51,751 bases of DNA from Bacteroidales bacterium (GTDB taxonomy: Bacteria; Bacteroidota; Bacteroidia; Bacteroidales; UBA932), in the NCBI GenBank assembly GCA_017471025.1, contig JAFUWX010000046.1, positions 1 through 51,751 on the forward strand. Reading direction: 5' to 3'. The position numbers and the translations under genes were made by a program. The notes beneath the pieces are model-generated. The model was not told where the DNA came from. It was given only the letters and a program-made list of their open reading frames with translations, and did no database searches. Below, piece after piece: positions 17,170-25,912 of this stretch. Every line of letters starts with the position of its first letter. The first letter of the stretch is position 1.

Positions 17170-17790
17170 ATGAAACGATTGATGCTAATCTTTATGACGG
17201 CGCTGGCCGTTTCCATGTGCTGCAGAGGGCAGCGTAATGTGTTCATCATCACAGATGGAGCCGCTATCGACGGACTGCATGCCCCTTGGGACGGACTGGA
17301 TGACGACACCCGTTTCCGCTGTTTCACGGACCAGGATTTCTTCTATTTCTTCTTCGAGGTGAATGAGCCCACCCTGACGCTGACCGTGCCGTACACCGGG
17401 GAAAGGGACGTCGATCCGGAAGACCGGGTGGAAGTCTTTTTCAGCCCCCGGGAGGAAATGGACATATACTACTGCGCCGAAATCGATCCGGCGGGGAACA
17501 TCATGGACTACGAGGCGAAATACTACCGGGAATTCGACTATGACTGGGACTTTGACACGATGGAGGTCCTGACCCGGATCGAGGACGACAGTTATATCGT
17601 TTCCGGCCGGGTATCCCGGAAGGAACTCACCGACCTGGGCATCGACCTGGAGAAAGGCTTCCGCATGGGCGTTTTCAGGGCCGATTTCCGGCCTGACGGC
17701 AGCGTCAACTGGTATTCCGCCGTCCCCACCGCAGACAAATCCCCCGACTTCCACAAGCCGGACCTCCTGTTCAGCGCAGCCCTCAAGTAA
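17170..17790 (+). CDS. Secreted CBM9/DOMON-like protein
   Basis: This is a 206-residue exported protein; the first 20 residues form a signal peptide. The mature part looks like a family-9 carbohydrate-binding/DOMON-type beta-sandwich, with the signature IDGLHAPWDGLDDDTRFRCF near 37-56, then DFFYFFFEVNEPTL, the DRVEVFFSPRE strand and a C-terminal SVNWYSAVP. Such domains bind sugars or haem-like ligands at the cell surface. It lies 3 bases before the ECF sigma gene, so they share a transcript. That is an unusual placement, since sugar-binding proteins normally follow SusD. It might feed or sense the same ligand as the sigma system (inference). Confidence 0.75.
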   Translation: MKRLMLIFMTALAVSMCCRGQRNVFIITDGAAIDGLHAPWDGLDDDTRFRCFTDQDFFYFFFEVNEPTLTLTVPYTGERDVDPEDRVEVFFSPREEMDIYYCAEIDPAGNIMDYEAKYYREFDYDWDFDTMEVLTRIEDDSYIVSGRVSRKELTDLGIDLEKGFRMGVFRADFRPDGSVNWYSAVPTADKSPDFHKPDLLFSAALK

Positions 17791-17793
17791 GCC

Positions 17794-18318
17794 ATGGTAT
17801 TGGACAAGGACACATTCGAGAAGCTCTATTATTCCTGCTCTCCCCGTCTCGTTGCATACACGGGGGGGGTAATACAGGATATGGATATGGCAGCAGACCT
17901 TGTCCAAGACGTATTCATACGCTTTTGGGAAAAGTATAAGGGGCAGGACGCGCCGCAGTGGTCAGGTGTCCTTTTTACAATGACTCGAAACCGTTGCCTG
18001 GACCAGCTGAAACACCTGAGCGTCAAGCACCGTATCCTGGGCCAGCAGTTCCCCGGCGAGGATTTGGAAAAGCTCACCCTGGAAGATTTCTCCGGGGATT
18101 TCTCTACCAGCGACGCCCTGCTCATCCAGGACGAACTGGACAAGACCCTGAACCAGGCGATCGCCTCCCTGCCGCCGAAATGCCGGGAGGTTTTCTCCCT
18201 CAGCCGTCGGGAAGGACTGAGCAACAAGGAAATCGCCCAACGCCTGGGCATCTCGCTCAAGAGCGTTGAAAAGCACATCACCAAGGCACTGAAAATTCTT
18301 CACCAGGCCATCGACTGA
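17794..18318 (+). CDS. ECF-type RNA polymerase sigma factor (unit 1)
   Basis: This is a 174-residue sigma-70 family protein of the extracytoplasmic-function class. Region 2 is visible as AADLVQDVFIRFWEKY and region 4 as LPPKCREVFSLSRREGLSNKEIAQRLGISLKSVEKHITKA, split by a short linker. It would direct RNA polymerase to the promoter of the FecR/SusC genes when released by the FecR anti-sigma factor. An eight-G run falls in codons 23-26, in the region 2 N-terminus. The gene follows the CBM9-like gene by 3 bases. It is the paralogue of the sigma gene at 28126. Confidence 0.93.
   Translation: MVLDKDTFEKLYYSCSPRLVAYTGGVIQDMDMAADLVQDVFIRFWEKYKGQDAPQWSGVLFTMTRNRCLDQLKHLSVKHRILGQQFPGEDLEKLTLEDFSGDFSTSDALLIQDELDKTLNQAIASLPPKCREVFSLSRREGLSNKEIAQRLGISLKSVEKHITKALKILHQAID
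17862..17869 (+). repeat. G8 homopolymer tract in the sigma gene
   Basis: Eight consecutive G bases encode part of T-G-G-V early in the ECF sigma gene. Slippage by one base would shift the frame and end the protein early. The paralogous sigma gene at 28126 has no such run at the matching place (KFLGDGRSAED). Confidence 0.9.
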
Positions 18319-18337
18319 TTTTTTTCTGTACGCAGAG

Positions 18338-18366
18338 GTAGGGTAGAAACGATTAAAATCGTTTTA
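18338..18366 (+). promoter_or_regulatory. Candidate ECF-sigma promoter before fecR (unit 1)
   Basis: GTAGGGTA (18338-18345), then 14 bases, then CGTTTTA (18360-18366), 28 bases before the fecR start codon. The same pair of elements with the same 14-base spacing precedes the fecR of unit 2. A 7-base inverted repeat, AAACGAT-TAAA-ATCGTTT (18347-18364), lies between and over the elements only in this copy. It is proposed as the target of the sigma factor encoded just upstream. Confidence 0.55.
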
Positions 18367-18393
18367 ATAATAGAGACTCACCTATTTGCGTAC

Positions 18394-19356
18394 ATGAACG
18401 AAAACATTAAAAGCCTCTGTTTCAAGTATTTCTCCGGTAAGGCATCAGACGCTGACGCCGCCTTGATCCGTGCATTCCTCCAGGAATCCGCGGAAAATGC
18501 GGCGGCCTTCAGAAGCTGGGAACAGGAGTGGAAACAGAATAGCATTCCCACCCTGGCGCAGGTCCGCGCATTCAAGGCCCTGCGCTCTCGCATCCGCATG
18601 CGCGCATGGAAACGTGCCTGCGCATGGACGGCCGCGGCCGCAGCCATCCTGCTGCTGGTGTTCATCCCCTTGGGCCGCAAGAATATGGCCCCTGCGACGG
18701 AGCCGGAATCCAACATCTTCACCGTAGAGACCCGCTTCTGTGAGCAGACGAAAGTCATTCTCCCGGACAGCACCGTCGTCTGGCTCAACGCCGCCTCCCG
18801 GCTGAGCTACAGCGACGATTACATGAAAGGCAACCGCACGGTCAGCCTCCAGGGCGAAGGCTTTTTCGATGTCCGTCACAATCCCGCCAAGCCCTTCATC
18901 GTGAAAATGGATGGCAACGAAATCACCGTCTTCGGCACCCGTTTCAACGCCAGCGCCTATCCTTCCGAAGGACGGATCGAAGCGGCGCTGCTCGAAGGCA
19001 GCATCGCCTTCTCGAACGCCTCCGCGTCGGTGCTGATGCAGCCCGGTGAAATCCTCTCCTACAACACCGTCGAGGATAAACTGGAAAAATACGCCGGCGA
19101 CGTCAGCAGCCGCACGAGCTGGCTCGGAGGTACCCTCGTGTATTCCTCCATCGCCCTGCCCGACCTGCTCGGCCGGATATCCGCCCTCTCGGGGAACAAA
19201 ATCACCTATATCGGCGGCGGCAAGGGCGTCAAACCCTTCGCCATCATCCTCAATATCAAGGAATCCATTCCCAATATCCTCGACGCCATCTCGTATATAT
19301 GCCCTGTCAAATGGCACAGGGACGAAAACGGCGGATATATCGTAGAAACCATATAA
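18394..19356 (+). CDS. FecR-family anti-sigma factor (unit 1)
   Basis: This 320-residue inner-membrane protein passes the signal from a TonB-dependent receptor to its ECF sigma factor. The N-terminal cytoplasmic part (about 1-70) is followed by one membrane helix (WTAAAAAILLLVFIPLG, about 78-94). The periplasmic FecR domain shows TKVILPDSTVVWLNAASRLS, GEGFFDVRHNPAKPFIV and VFGTRFNASAYP. The C-terminal part (from about 245) matches the DUF4974 domain that contacts the receptor STN domain. It lies 75 bases after the sigma gene and 13 bases before the STN-containing SusC, the classical signalling order. Confidence 0.94.
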   Translation: MNENIKSLCFKYFSGKASDADAALIRAFLQESAENAAAFRSWEQEWKQNSIPTLAQVRAFKALRSRIRMRAWKRACAWTAAAAAILLLVFIPLGRKNMAPATEPESNIFTVETRFCEQTKVILPDSTVVWLNAASRLSYSDDYMKGNRTVSLQGEGFFDVRHNPAKPFIVKMDGNEITVFGTRFNASAYPSEGRIEAALLEGSIAFSNASASVLMQPGEILSYNTVEDKLEKYAGDVSSRTSWLGGTLVYSSIALPDLLGRISALSGNKITYIGGGKGVKPFAIILNIKESIPNILDAISYICPVKWHRDENGGYIVETI

Positions 19357-19369
19357 TTAACCGTTCAAT

Positions 19370-22300
19370 ATGTTCAAAACCCTATTCAAGAAAGTTCTTG
19401 TCACGGTCTTGCTCGCGGCGGCAGCCATCCCTGCCGTCATGGCCCAGACCGTAACCAAGACGTTTGTGAACGAGCCCCTTGAGAAGGTCCTCAAGGAAAT
19501 AGGCGGTCAGACCGGCTGCTCGTTCATCTACGAGCCGGGTGACCTTCGGAACGCCCCGGCTGTAAGCGCTTCTTTTGACAGCGAACCTCTGGAATCGGTA
19601 CTTGGCAAAGTGCTACGTCCTCCTTTCAAGTTCGAAGTCAAAGGTACTATCGTGGTGATTACCAAAGAGAACCTTCCGAAAGACGACAACGGCGGTCCCG
19701 GCAAGGAGAAGACCAAGAAAAACGTCGTCTCGGGTACCGTGTTCGACATGCGGGGGGAACCTGTCGTCGGGGCGGCCGTCTGGATCAAGGGCACCCGCTC
19801 CGCCACGACCACGGACCTCGACGGTAAGTTCTCCTTCACCCCTTCGGTGGAAGAAGGCACCCTGTGTGTTTCCGCGCTGAGCTATCAGCCCTGGGAACTC
19901 CAGATCACGCCGGGCTCCCAGACCCTGAACATCGTCCTGCGTGACGAGGCCAATGTCCTGGAAGAAGTCGTCGTGGTGGGTATGAACAACCGCCAGACCA
20001 GAAGGTCCATCACCGGCGCCATCTCCACCATCCAGACCAGGGAACTGGTCCAGAGCCCGGTGGCCAACATCTCCAACGCCCTGGCCGGCAAACTTCCCGG
20101 CCTGTTCACCGTCCAGTACTCCGGCGAACCGGGCGCGGATGCCTCTTCGCTGTACGTCAGAGGCCTCGGTACCTATGGCTCCAGCGCCCCGCTCGTGGTT
20201 ATCGACGGTCTGCCCCGCAACAAGGCTGACTTCGATATGCTCGATGCCAATGAAATCGAGTCCATCACCATCCTGAAGGATGCCTCCTCATCCTCCCTGT
20301 ACGGTATCCAGGGCGCCAACGGCGTCGTGGTCGTCACGACAAGGCGAGGCGGCGGAGACGAGCGGCCGAAGATTTCCTTCACGGTCCAGCAGGCCCTCCA
20401 GCAGCCCATCCGGCTGCCCCAGACCATGAGCTCCTATGAGCAGGCCCTCTACAACCGCGCCAAGGACGCCAACGACGGACTGCCTCTGCGCTACACCGAG
20501 GAAGTCCTCCAGATCATCAAGGACGGGTCCGACCCCTACCTGTATCCGAACACCAACTGGTTCGACGTCGTGCTGAAAGACCACTCCTGGCAGCAGCAAT
20601 ACAATGTGAACATTTCCGGTACCGCCGGCAAGAATCACAAGATCAACTACTTCGTATCAGGTAGTTACATCCGCCAGGGAACGCTGCTCAACCACGAAGA
20701 CGAATTCGAGGCCAACTACGGCGTCAAGTCCAAGTACGACCGTTATAACTTCCGTTCCAACATCGACTTCCAGGCCACCAAGATGCTCAACATCCGCATC
20801 GACCTGGCCGGACGTCTGGAGACGCGGGTAGGACCGAGCTACAGCTTCCCTTACATTTTCGGCCAGATCACCAGCCGTCTCCCGGGCACCCAGGCCATCT
20901 TCAACCCCAACGGCACGCTCGCCGCAGGTTCCTCTCTGGAAATCCCGTTCAAGCCCGGAAACCCGTACGGTCTCATCACCCGCAGCGGTTACTATAACAA
21001 CGGCACCAACGTGATGAACGGTACGATTTCCGCCCGCCACCAGCTGGACTTCATCACCAAGGGTCTGAGCATCCAGGCCTATTTCAGCTTCGAGAATACC
21101 TCCAACCTCAACCGCCAATGGAGCCAGGATTTCGAGTCCTACTGGTACAGGGGCAAGAATATTGACGGGGAAGACGTCTATCAGGACTACACCACCGACG
21201 GCCGCCTGACCGCCAGCACCGGCGGATATGCCGAGCGGTACACCTATCTCGACGTCCGGCTGAATTATGACAGGGATTTCGGCAAGCACCAGCTGAATGC
21301 CCAGATCCTGGCGAACCGGACCATCAAGGACCTCCAGAGCTCGGAATACAGCTATGCATATCAGGGACTTTCCGGCCGTGTCACCTACAACTGGGCCCGC
21401 CGGTACTTCCTCGAAGGCAACATCGGTTACAACGGTTCCGAAAACTTCCCTCCCGGAAGACGTTATGGCGTGTTCCCTGCATTCTCCGCAGGCTGGGTGG
21501 TCAGCGAAGAGCCTTGGCTGCATGCCCCTTCCTGGCTGAAGATCTTGAAGATCAGGGGCTCCTACGGCGTGGTCGGTAACGACAAGATCGGCGGTTCCCG
21601 CTTCCTGTTCATCACCGAATTCGGCCCCGGCGGCGGTCTGGGCTCCATCTTCCCCAGTGGTTACTACTTCGGTACCACCAACGGCGGTACGATGGCTGCC
21701 GGCGGACACAACCAGACCCGTTTCGGAAATGCCTATGTGACGTGGGAAAAGGCCAGGAAGATGAATATCGGCCTCGACCTCTCCCTCTTCAAGGACAACT
21801 CCTTCAACTTCACGGTGGACTACTTCCGCGAGATGCGTGACAACATCCTCACCGAGGCCGGCAGCGTGCCCGACTATGTGGGTATCGCGGTCGTTGCTCC
21901 CCGTAACTCCGGTAAGGTGTTCAACCACGGCGTCGAGGCGGAGATCCGGTTCAACAAACGGCTCACTTCCGACCTGTCGATGTTCGCCAACCTCCAGGGT
22001 ACCTGGGCCAAGAACACCGTCCTGGAGAATGACCAGCCTACGCCGAAGTTCGAGTATCAGGACCTTCGCGGATATGAAATCGGTACCGCCCTCGGTTACC
22101 ATTCCCTGGGCCTGTTTCAGAGCCAGGAAGAGATTGACAACAGTCCTTCCCAGGTCTTCGGTCCCGTCATCCCCGGTGACATCAAATACGAAGATGTCAA
22201 CAAGGATGGAAAGATCGATCCGGACGACCGGGTGCCGCTGACGATATCCTCCGTCCCGAGATTCACCGGCGGCCTTTCGATGGGCGTCAACTTCAAGGGC

Positions 22301-22699
22301 TTCGACTTCTCCATCATGTTCAGCGGAGCGCTGGGCGGAAGGGCCAGATTCTTCGTCTATCCTTCCAGCATCATCAACCTCCAGCGATGGACGCCCGCCA
22401 CGCCCGACGCGCTCCTGCCTGTGGCCCATGAGACGGCCAACAACACGGAGGCCAGCGACTACAACATCATGCGCACGGACTACCTGAAACTCAGGAATAT
22501 CGAGATAGGGTACACCCTTCCCCGCACCTTCCTCCAGAAGATCAGGATAGCCAGCGCCCGTGTCTATATCAACGCGCAGAACGTGGCCGTATGGGACACC
22601 CTGTGGCTCAAAGACCGCGACCCTGAAGCAGCCGGCAGCGGCACCCTGCCCTACCCGCTGCAGCGTATCATCAACATGGGAATTCGTTTCGACCTGTAA
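19370..22699 (+). CDS. SusC-like TonB-dependent transducer with STN domain (unit 1)
   Basis: This is a 1109-residue outer-membrane importer and signal transducer. The signal peptide ends at about residue 25 (AVMAQ). The STN domain (about 28-100, EPLEKVLKEIGGQTGCSFIY) can contact the FecR protein. Then come a carboxypeptidase-regulatory-like domain (VVSGTVFDMRGEPVVGAAVW), the plug (VVVVGMNNRQTRRSITGAIS, then VIDGLPRNKADF and SSLYGIQGANGVVVVTTRRG), and a barrel ending GIRFDL. SLYGIQGANGV is the SusC plug signature in this clade. It is the closest of all paralogue pairs in the window to its unit 2 partner (29688), with long identical blocks. The ligand is unknown. Confidence 0.96.
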   Translation: MFKTLFKKVLVTVLLAAAAIPAVMAQTVTKTFVNEPLEKVLKEIGGQTGCSFIYEPGDLRNAPAVSASFDSEPLESVLGKVLRPPFKFEVKGTIVVITKENLPKDDNGGPGKEKTKKNVVSGTVFDMRGEPVVGAAVWIKGTRSATTTDLDGKFSFTPSVEEGTLCVSALSYQPWELQITPGSQTLNIVLRDEANVLEEVVVVGMNNRQTRRSITGAISTIQTRELVQSPVANISNALAGKLPGLFTVQYSGEPGADASSLYVRGLGTYGSSAPLVVIDGLPRNKADFDMLDANEIESITILKDASSSSLYGIQGANGVVVVTTRRGGGDERPKISFTVQQALQQPIRLPQTMSSYEQALYNRAKDANDGLPLRYTEEVLQIIKDGSDPYLYPNTNWFDVVLKDHSWQQQYNVNISGTAGKNHKINYFVSGSYIRQGTLLNHEDEFEANYGVKSKYDRYNFRSNIDFQATKMLNIRIDLAGRLETRVGPSYSFPYIFGQITSRLPGTQAIFNPNGTLAAGSSLEIPFKPGNPYGLITRSGYYNNGTNVMNGTISARHQLDFITKGLSIQAYFSFENTSNLNRQWSQDFESYWYRGKNIDGEDVYQDYTTDGRLTASTGGYAERYTYLDVRLNYDRDFGKHQLNAQILANRTIKDLQSSEYSYAYQGLSGRVTYNWARRYFLEGNIGYNGSENFPPGRRYGVFPAFSAGWVVSEEPWLHAPSWLKILKIRGSYGVVGNDKIGGSRFLFITEFGPGGGLGSIFPSGYYFGTTNGGTMAAGGHNQTRFGNAYVTWEKARKMNIGLDLSLFKDNSFNFTVDYFREMRDNILTEAGSVPDYVGIAVVAPRNSGKVFNHGVEAEIRFNKRLTSDLSMFANLQGTWAKNTVLENDQPTPKFEYQDLRGYEIGTALGYHSLGLFQSQEEIDNSPSQVFGPVIPGDIKYEDVNKDGKIDPDDRVPLTISSVPRFTGGLSMGVNFKGFDFSIMFSGALGGRARFFVYPSSIINLQRWTPATPDALLPVAHETANNTEASDYNIMRTDYLKLRNIEIGYTLPRTFLQKIRIASARVYINAQNVAVWDTLWLKDRDPEAAGSGTLPYPLQRIINMGIRFDL

Positions 22700-22711
22700 A
22701 TGTTCACGACT

Positions 22712-24409
22712 ATGAAGAGTTTTCTGAAATATACGGCAGCGCTTCTGGGCGCATTTGCAGTGACTGTTTCCTGCACCGATTTCCTCGACCGTGCACCGGG
22801 AGACAACCTCACCGAAGAGGAAATGTTCTCCAAGATAGAGACGGCCGAGCGGTATCTGGACAATGCTTATGTCTATCTGCCGGACTATCAGTACAATACC
22901 GAAGACCTTTCGGGCCGTTACAAGCTCGGTGATGCCACCGATGAGAGCGGTTTCCAGCAGGGCTCCGGCTATCCCGCCAGTCCTTTCGACATCAACCTCG
23001 GCAACTGGAACCCCAACCGGATGCCGATGGAACGCAACTGGAAGGACTACTATGAGTGCATCCGCAGATGCAACATGTTCATCAAGGACTACGACCTCAT
23101 CCCCGAGGATATGAGCGCCGGCGGCGGTTCCGACCGTAAGAAACGCCTCTTGGGCGAAGCTTACGGCCTGCGGGGCTATTACTACTGGCTGCTCTTCAAG
23201 CAGTGGGGCGGCGTACCGATCATTACAGAAGTCCTCGATCCCGGCCAGGTGGAATCCATCAAGGGCATCAAGCGGGCGACGGCTGAAGAGACCCTCCAAC
23301 AGGTGCTCGACGACATGGACAAGGCGGAGGAAATCCTGCCGCTCAAGCACGATGCCGCCAACTTCGGCCGCTTCACCAAAGTCGTGGCCAAGATCGTCAA
23401 GTCCCAGGTGAAACTCTATTGGGCCAGTCCTTATTGGAACCCGGAAAACGACCCTGACCGCTGGGAGGCAGCCGCGGACGAATGCCGCGAAGCGCTCCAG
23501 ATGGCAGAGAAGGAAGCCGGACACACCCTCGCCCTCAAATACAGCGACCTTTTCAACAAGGAAGGCATTGAAAACGAAGTGATCTGGACCAAGAACTCGG
23601 AACATATGGAGTGTTATTGGTGGGATTTCTACTCCATGCCGCTGGGCTATGGCGCCTTCAACGTGGACGGCCCTATCCAGGAAATGGTGGACGACTTCGA
23701 AATGAAGGCCACCGGCGAGATTCCCGTGCTCGGATACAACGAGGACAACACCCAGATCATCAACCCGAAGGCCACGGATTACAATCCCCTCAAACCTTGG
23801 GAGGGCAGGGAAGACCGGTTCTACTCCTGCATCCTGTATAACGGAGCTACCCTGCAGGGCCGCGCGATCGACATCTCCGAGACCGGTACGGACAACATCA
23901 ACATCGGCTCCATCATCAGGACCAACTACTTCAACAACAAGTACCTGGACCAGAACCACAACCTCGTGACCAACGTCCAGTGGACCTACCGCCGCTTCGC
24001 CATCATGCGTACGGCCGAGCTCTACCTGAACTACGCCGAAGCGCTGAACGAAGTGGAAGGCGCCACCTCGCGTGTCCGGGAGCTGGTCAACGTGATCCGC
24101 CGCCGTGCCAATGTCATCGAACTCCCGACCGGTTTGAGCAAGGAAGAGATGCGGGAAAGGATCCGTCATGAGCGGCGCATCGAGCTGTGCTTCGAGAACC
24201 ACCGCTTCTGGGATGTCCGTCGCTGGAAGATCGCCGAGAAAGTAGATAACAAGAAGGTCCACATGGTCCGGGTGGCGAAAGACGGAACCATCACCTATCC
24301 TGTCTTCCAGACCCGCGTGTTCGATGCGAGCAAGCACTATCTCTTCCCTATCCCCCAGCGGGAGATCGACAAGAACCGGCTGATTACCCAGAATCCCGGA
24401 TGGGAATAA
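22712..24409 (+). CDS. SusD-like surface lipoprotein (unit 1)
   Basis: This is the ligand-binding partner of the preceding SusC. The start at 22712 (MKSFLKYTAALLG, lipid cysteine 21 in TVSCTDFLDRAPGDN) is preferred because the unit 2 gene has the same MK start after a matching CGACYATG context; an in-frame ATG at 22700 is the alternative. SusD features include LLGEAYGLRGYYYWLLFKQWG, FAIMRTAELYLNYAEALNE, RHERRIELCFENHRFWDVRR and the ending LFPIPQREIDKN...QNPGW. It follows SusC by 12 bases (none for the longer start). Length and motifs are normal for the family. Confidence 0.94.
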   Translation: MKSFLKYTAALLGAFAVTVSCTDFLDRAPGDNLTEEEMFSKIETAERYLDNAYVYLPDYQYNTEDLSGRYKLGDATDESGFQQGSGYPASPFDINLGNWNPNRMPMERNWKDYYECIRRCNMFIKDYDLIPEDMSAGGGSDRKKRLLGEAYGLRGYYYWLLFKQWGGVPIITEVLDPGQVESIKGIKRATAEETLQQVLDDMDKAEEILPLKHDAANFGRFTKVVAKIVKSQVKLYWASPYWNPENDPDRWEAAADECREALQMAEKEAGHTLALKYSDLFNKEGIENEVIWTKNSEHMECYWWDFYSMPLGYGAFNVDGPIQEMVDDFEMKATGEIPVLGYNEDNTQIINPKATDYNPLKPWEGREDRFYSCILYNGATLQGRAIDISETGTDNINIGSIIRTNYFNNKYLDQNHNLVTNVQWTYRRFAIMRTAELYLNYAEALNEVEGATSRVRELVNVIRRRANVIELPTGLSKEEMRERIRHERRIELCFENHRFWDVRRWKIAEKVDNKKVHMVRVAKDGTITYPVFQTRVFDASKHYLFPIPQREIDKNRLITQNPGWE

Positions 24410-24436
24410 TCAAATATCAACCATAATAATAACATT

Positions 24437-25912
24437 ATGAAAAAATCAGTATTATTTGCGAGCGTCATGCTCCTCGCCGCAGGTATCTTCGCATCCTGCT
24501 CGAAAACCCCCACTCCCGATCCCAGCAAGGATCCCGTAACTCCCCAGGGGGAGACTCCTACCGTCTCCATTTCCGCGGACGCTTCCTTCTCAGACGCCCT
24601 CAAGGCCAATGTGACGCTTACCCTCTCCGCTGCTGCCAGCACGGACGTGAAAGTCAAACTCGCCAAGGCTGACATCCAGTCCGGCAAGAAGGAAGTCCCT
24701 GCCGACTTCTCCAAGAATGTCACCATCAAGGCCGGCGAAACCTCCGCTACCGTCGAGGTGACCGCCGACGCGCTCGGTCTGGAAAGCGGTGACTTCCAGG
24801 CGGCCATCAAGATTGATTCCGCCGAAGGCGCCAAGGTGGCCGACAACGCCACGGTGTACATCAACCTGTCCTTCGCCTTCAAGCCGGAAGTCAACCTCTA
24901 TGCTGATGGTCAGTTCAAGAGCGACAAGACCGCGGTGCTCAAGCTCGTCCTGGCCAAGGCCACCACGGCTGATGTAACGATCAAGCTCGAAACCGATGCC
25001 GAGTCCACGGCGACTGTCAGCTACGAGGAGACTGTCACGATTCCTGCCGGCGAAACCGAAAAGGATGTTGTCGTGACGGTGACGATTCCTGACGGCCTTG
25101 AAGCCGGTGTCTATCCGGCTATCATCAAGATTGCCGAAGCCAATAACGCCACGGTGGGTTCTGCGTCCAGCGCTACCATCAACCTCTCGTATCCTTTCCA
25201 GGTCCCGATTACCATTGACGGTGCTTTCGACGACTGGAACGATCCCAGCATCGTGACCTGGACGATGCCGGACAATGCTATCTTCACGCAGCTCAAGTGC
25301 ATGAAGCTTGCTGCCGATCCGAAGTGTGTCTATATGTATCTTGAGACTTACGAAGTCAATAACGTTGAAGGTGACCTGACGCCTTGCGACATCTACATCA
25401 ATGCAGACGGTAACAACGCCACGGGATGTATCATCGCCAGTATTGACAATAATGCAGGAGATCCTTATGTCAATATCCAGCAGTGGGTGAACCCGGGTAT
25501 CGAGTATTATCTGGAAGGACTTCTGAACAAGAACACGGTGCTTGAAGATGAGTCGGTGGTCCCGGGATTTGCCGATCTCACGGGATTGCAGTGGTATCTG
25601 AGGTACAATGGCGCCGACGGTGCTTCGTTCTGGACGGGCTTTGACAACCTCAATGAGGCTTTCACCGCTCATCCTGAAAAAATATTTGCGCAGGGTGTCA
25701 TTGAAGGCACTGAGGGCAAGGTTGAAATTGTCTTCAGCAGAGAGGCGTTTAACATCACGGGTACCAAGGCTGCCTTTGGTGTGAAACTCATGGACGGCTT
25801 CAATGGCTGGAGAGCGCTCGGTCTGGCTCCTCAGGCAGAACAGCCCAATGCTCCTACTTACACAGCCGCGGAAGAGCTTCTGTACATTTATCTCCCTCCG
25901 TATGCAAATTAA
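24437..25912 (+). CDS. Surface lipoprotein with two Ig-like domains and a C-terminal DOMON/CBM9-like domain (unit 1)
   Basis: This is a 491-residue lipoprotein (FASCSK, cysteine 21) in the position of a surface glycan-binding protein. After a Pro-rich linker there are two similar beta-sandwich repeats, about residues 35-145 and 150-255, each with a VTIPAGET- or VTIKAGET-like strand and ending in a xINLS[YF]xF motif. The C-terminal domain starts at ITIDGAFDDWNDPS, the usual opening of DOMON/CBM9-like binding domains. No catalytic residues are seen. The 3' half, coding for the binding domain, appears less GC-ending than the 5' half. It overlaps the next gene by 11 bases. The unit 2 partner at 34745 has the same layout but a much diverged C-terminal domain. 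Confidence 0.83.
   Translation: MKKSVLFASVMLLAAGIFASCSKTPTPDPSKDPVTPQGETPTVSISADASFSDALKANVTLTLSAAASTDVKVKLAKADIQSGKKEVPADFSKNVTIKAGETSATVEVTADALGLESGDFQAAIKIDSAEGAKVADNATVYINLSFAFKPEVNLYADGQFKSDKTAVLKLVLAKATTADVTIKLETDAESTATVSYEETVTIPAGETEKDVVVTVTIPDGLEAGVYPAIIKIAEANNATVGSASSATINLSYPFQVPITIDGAFDDWNDPSIVTWTMPDNAIFTQLKCMKLAADPKCVYMYLETYEVNNVEGDLTPCDIYINADGNNATGCIIASIDNNAGDPYVNIQQWVNPGIEYYLEGLLNKNTVLEDESVVPGFADLTGLQWYLRYNGADGASFWTGFDNLNEAFTAHPEKIFAQGVIEGTEGKVEIVFSREAFNITGTKAAFGVKLMDGFNGWRALGLAPQAEQPNAPTYTAAEELLYIYLPPYAN

Noticed and set aside
20657..24337. Very long open frame on the minus strand opposite SusC and SusD of unit 1
   Set aside because: It is antisense to two clear genes, has a composition rich in V, G, D and L without motifs, and arises from GC-ending codons on the other strand.
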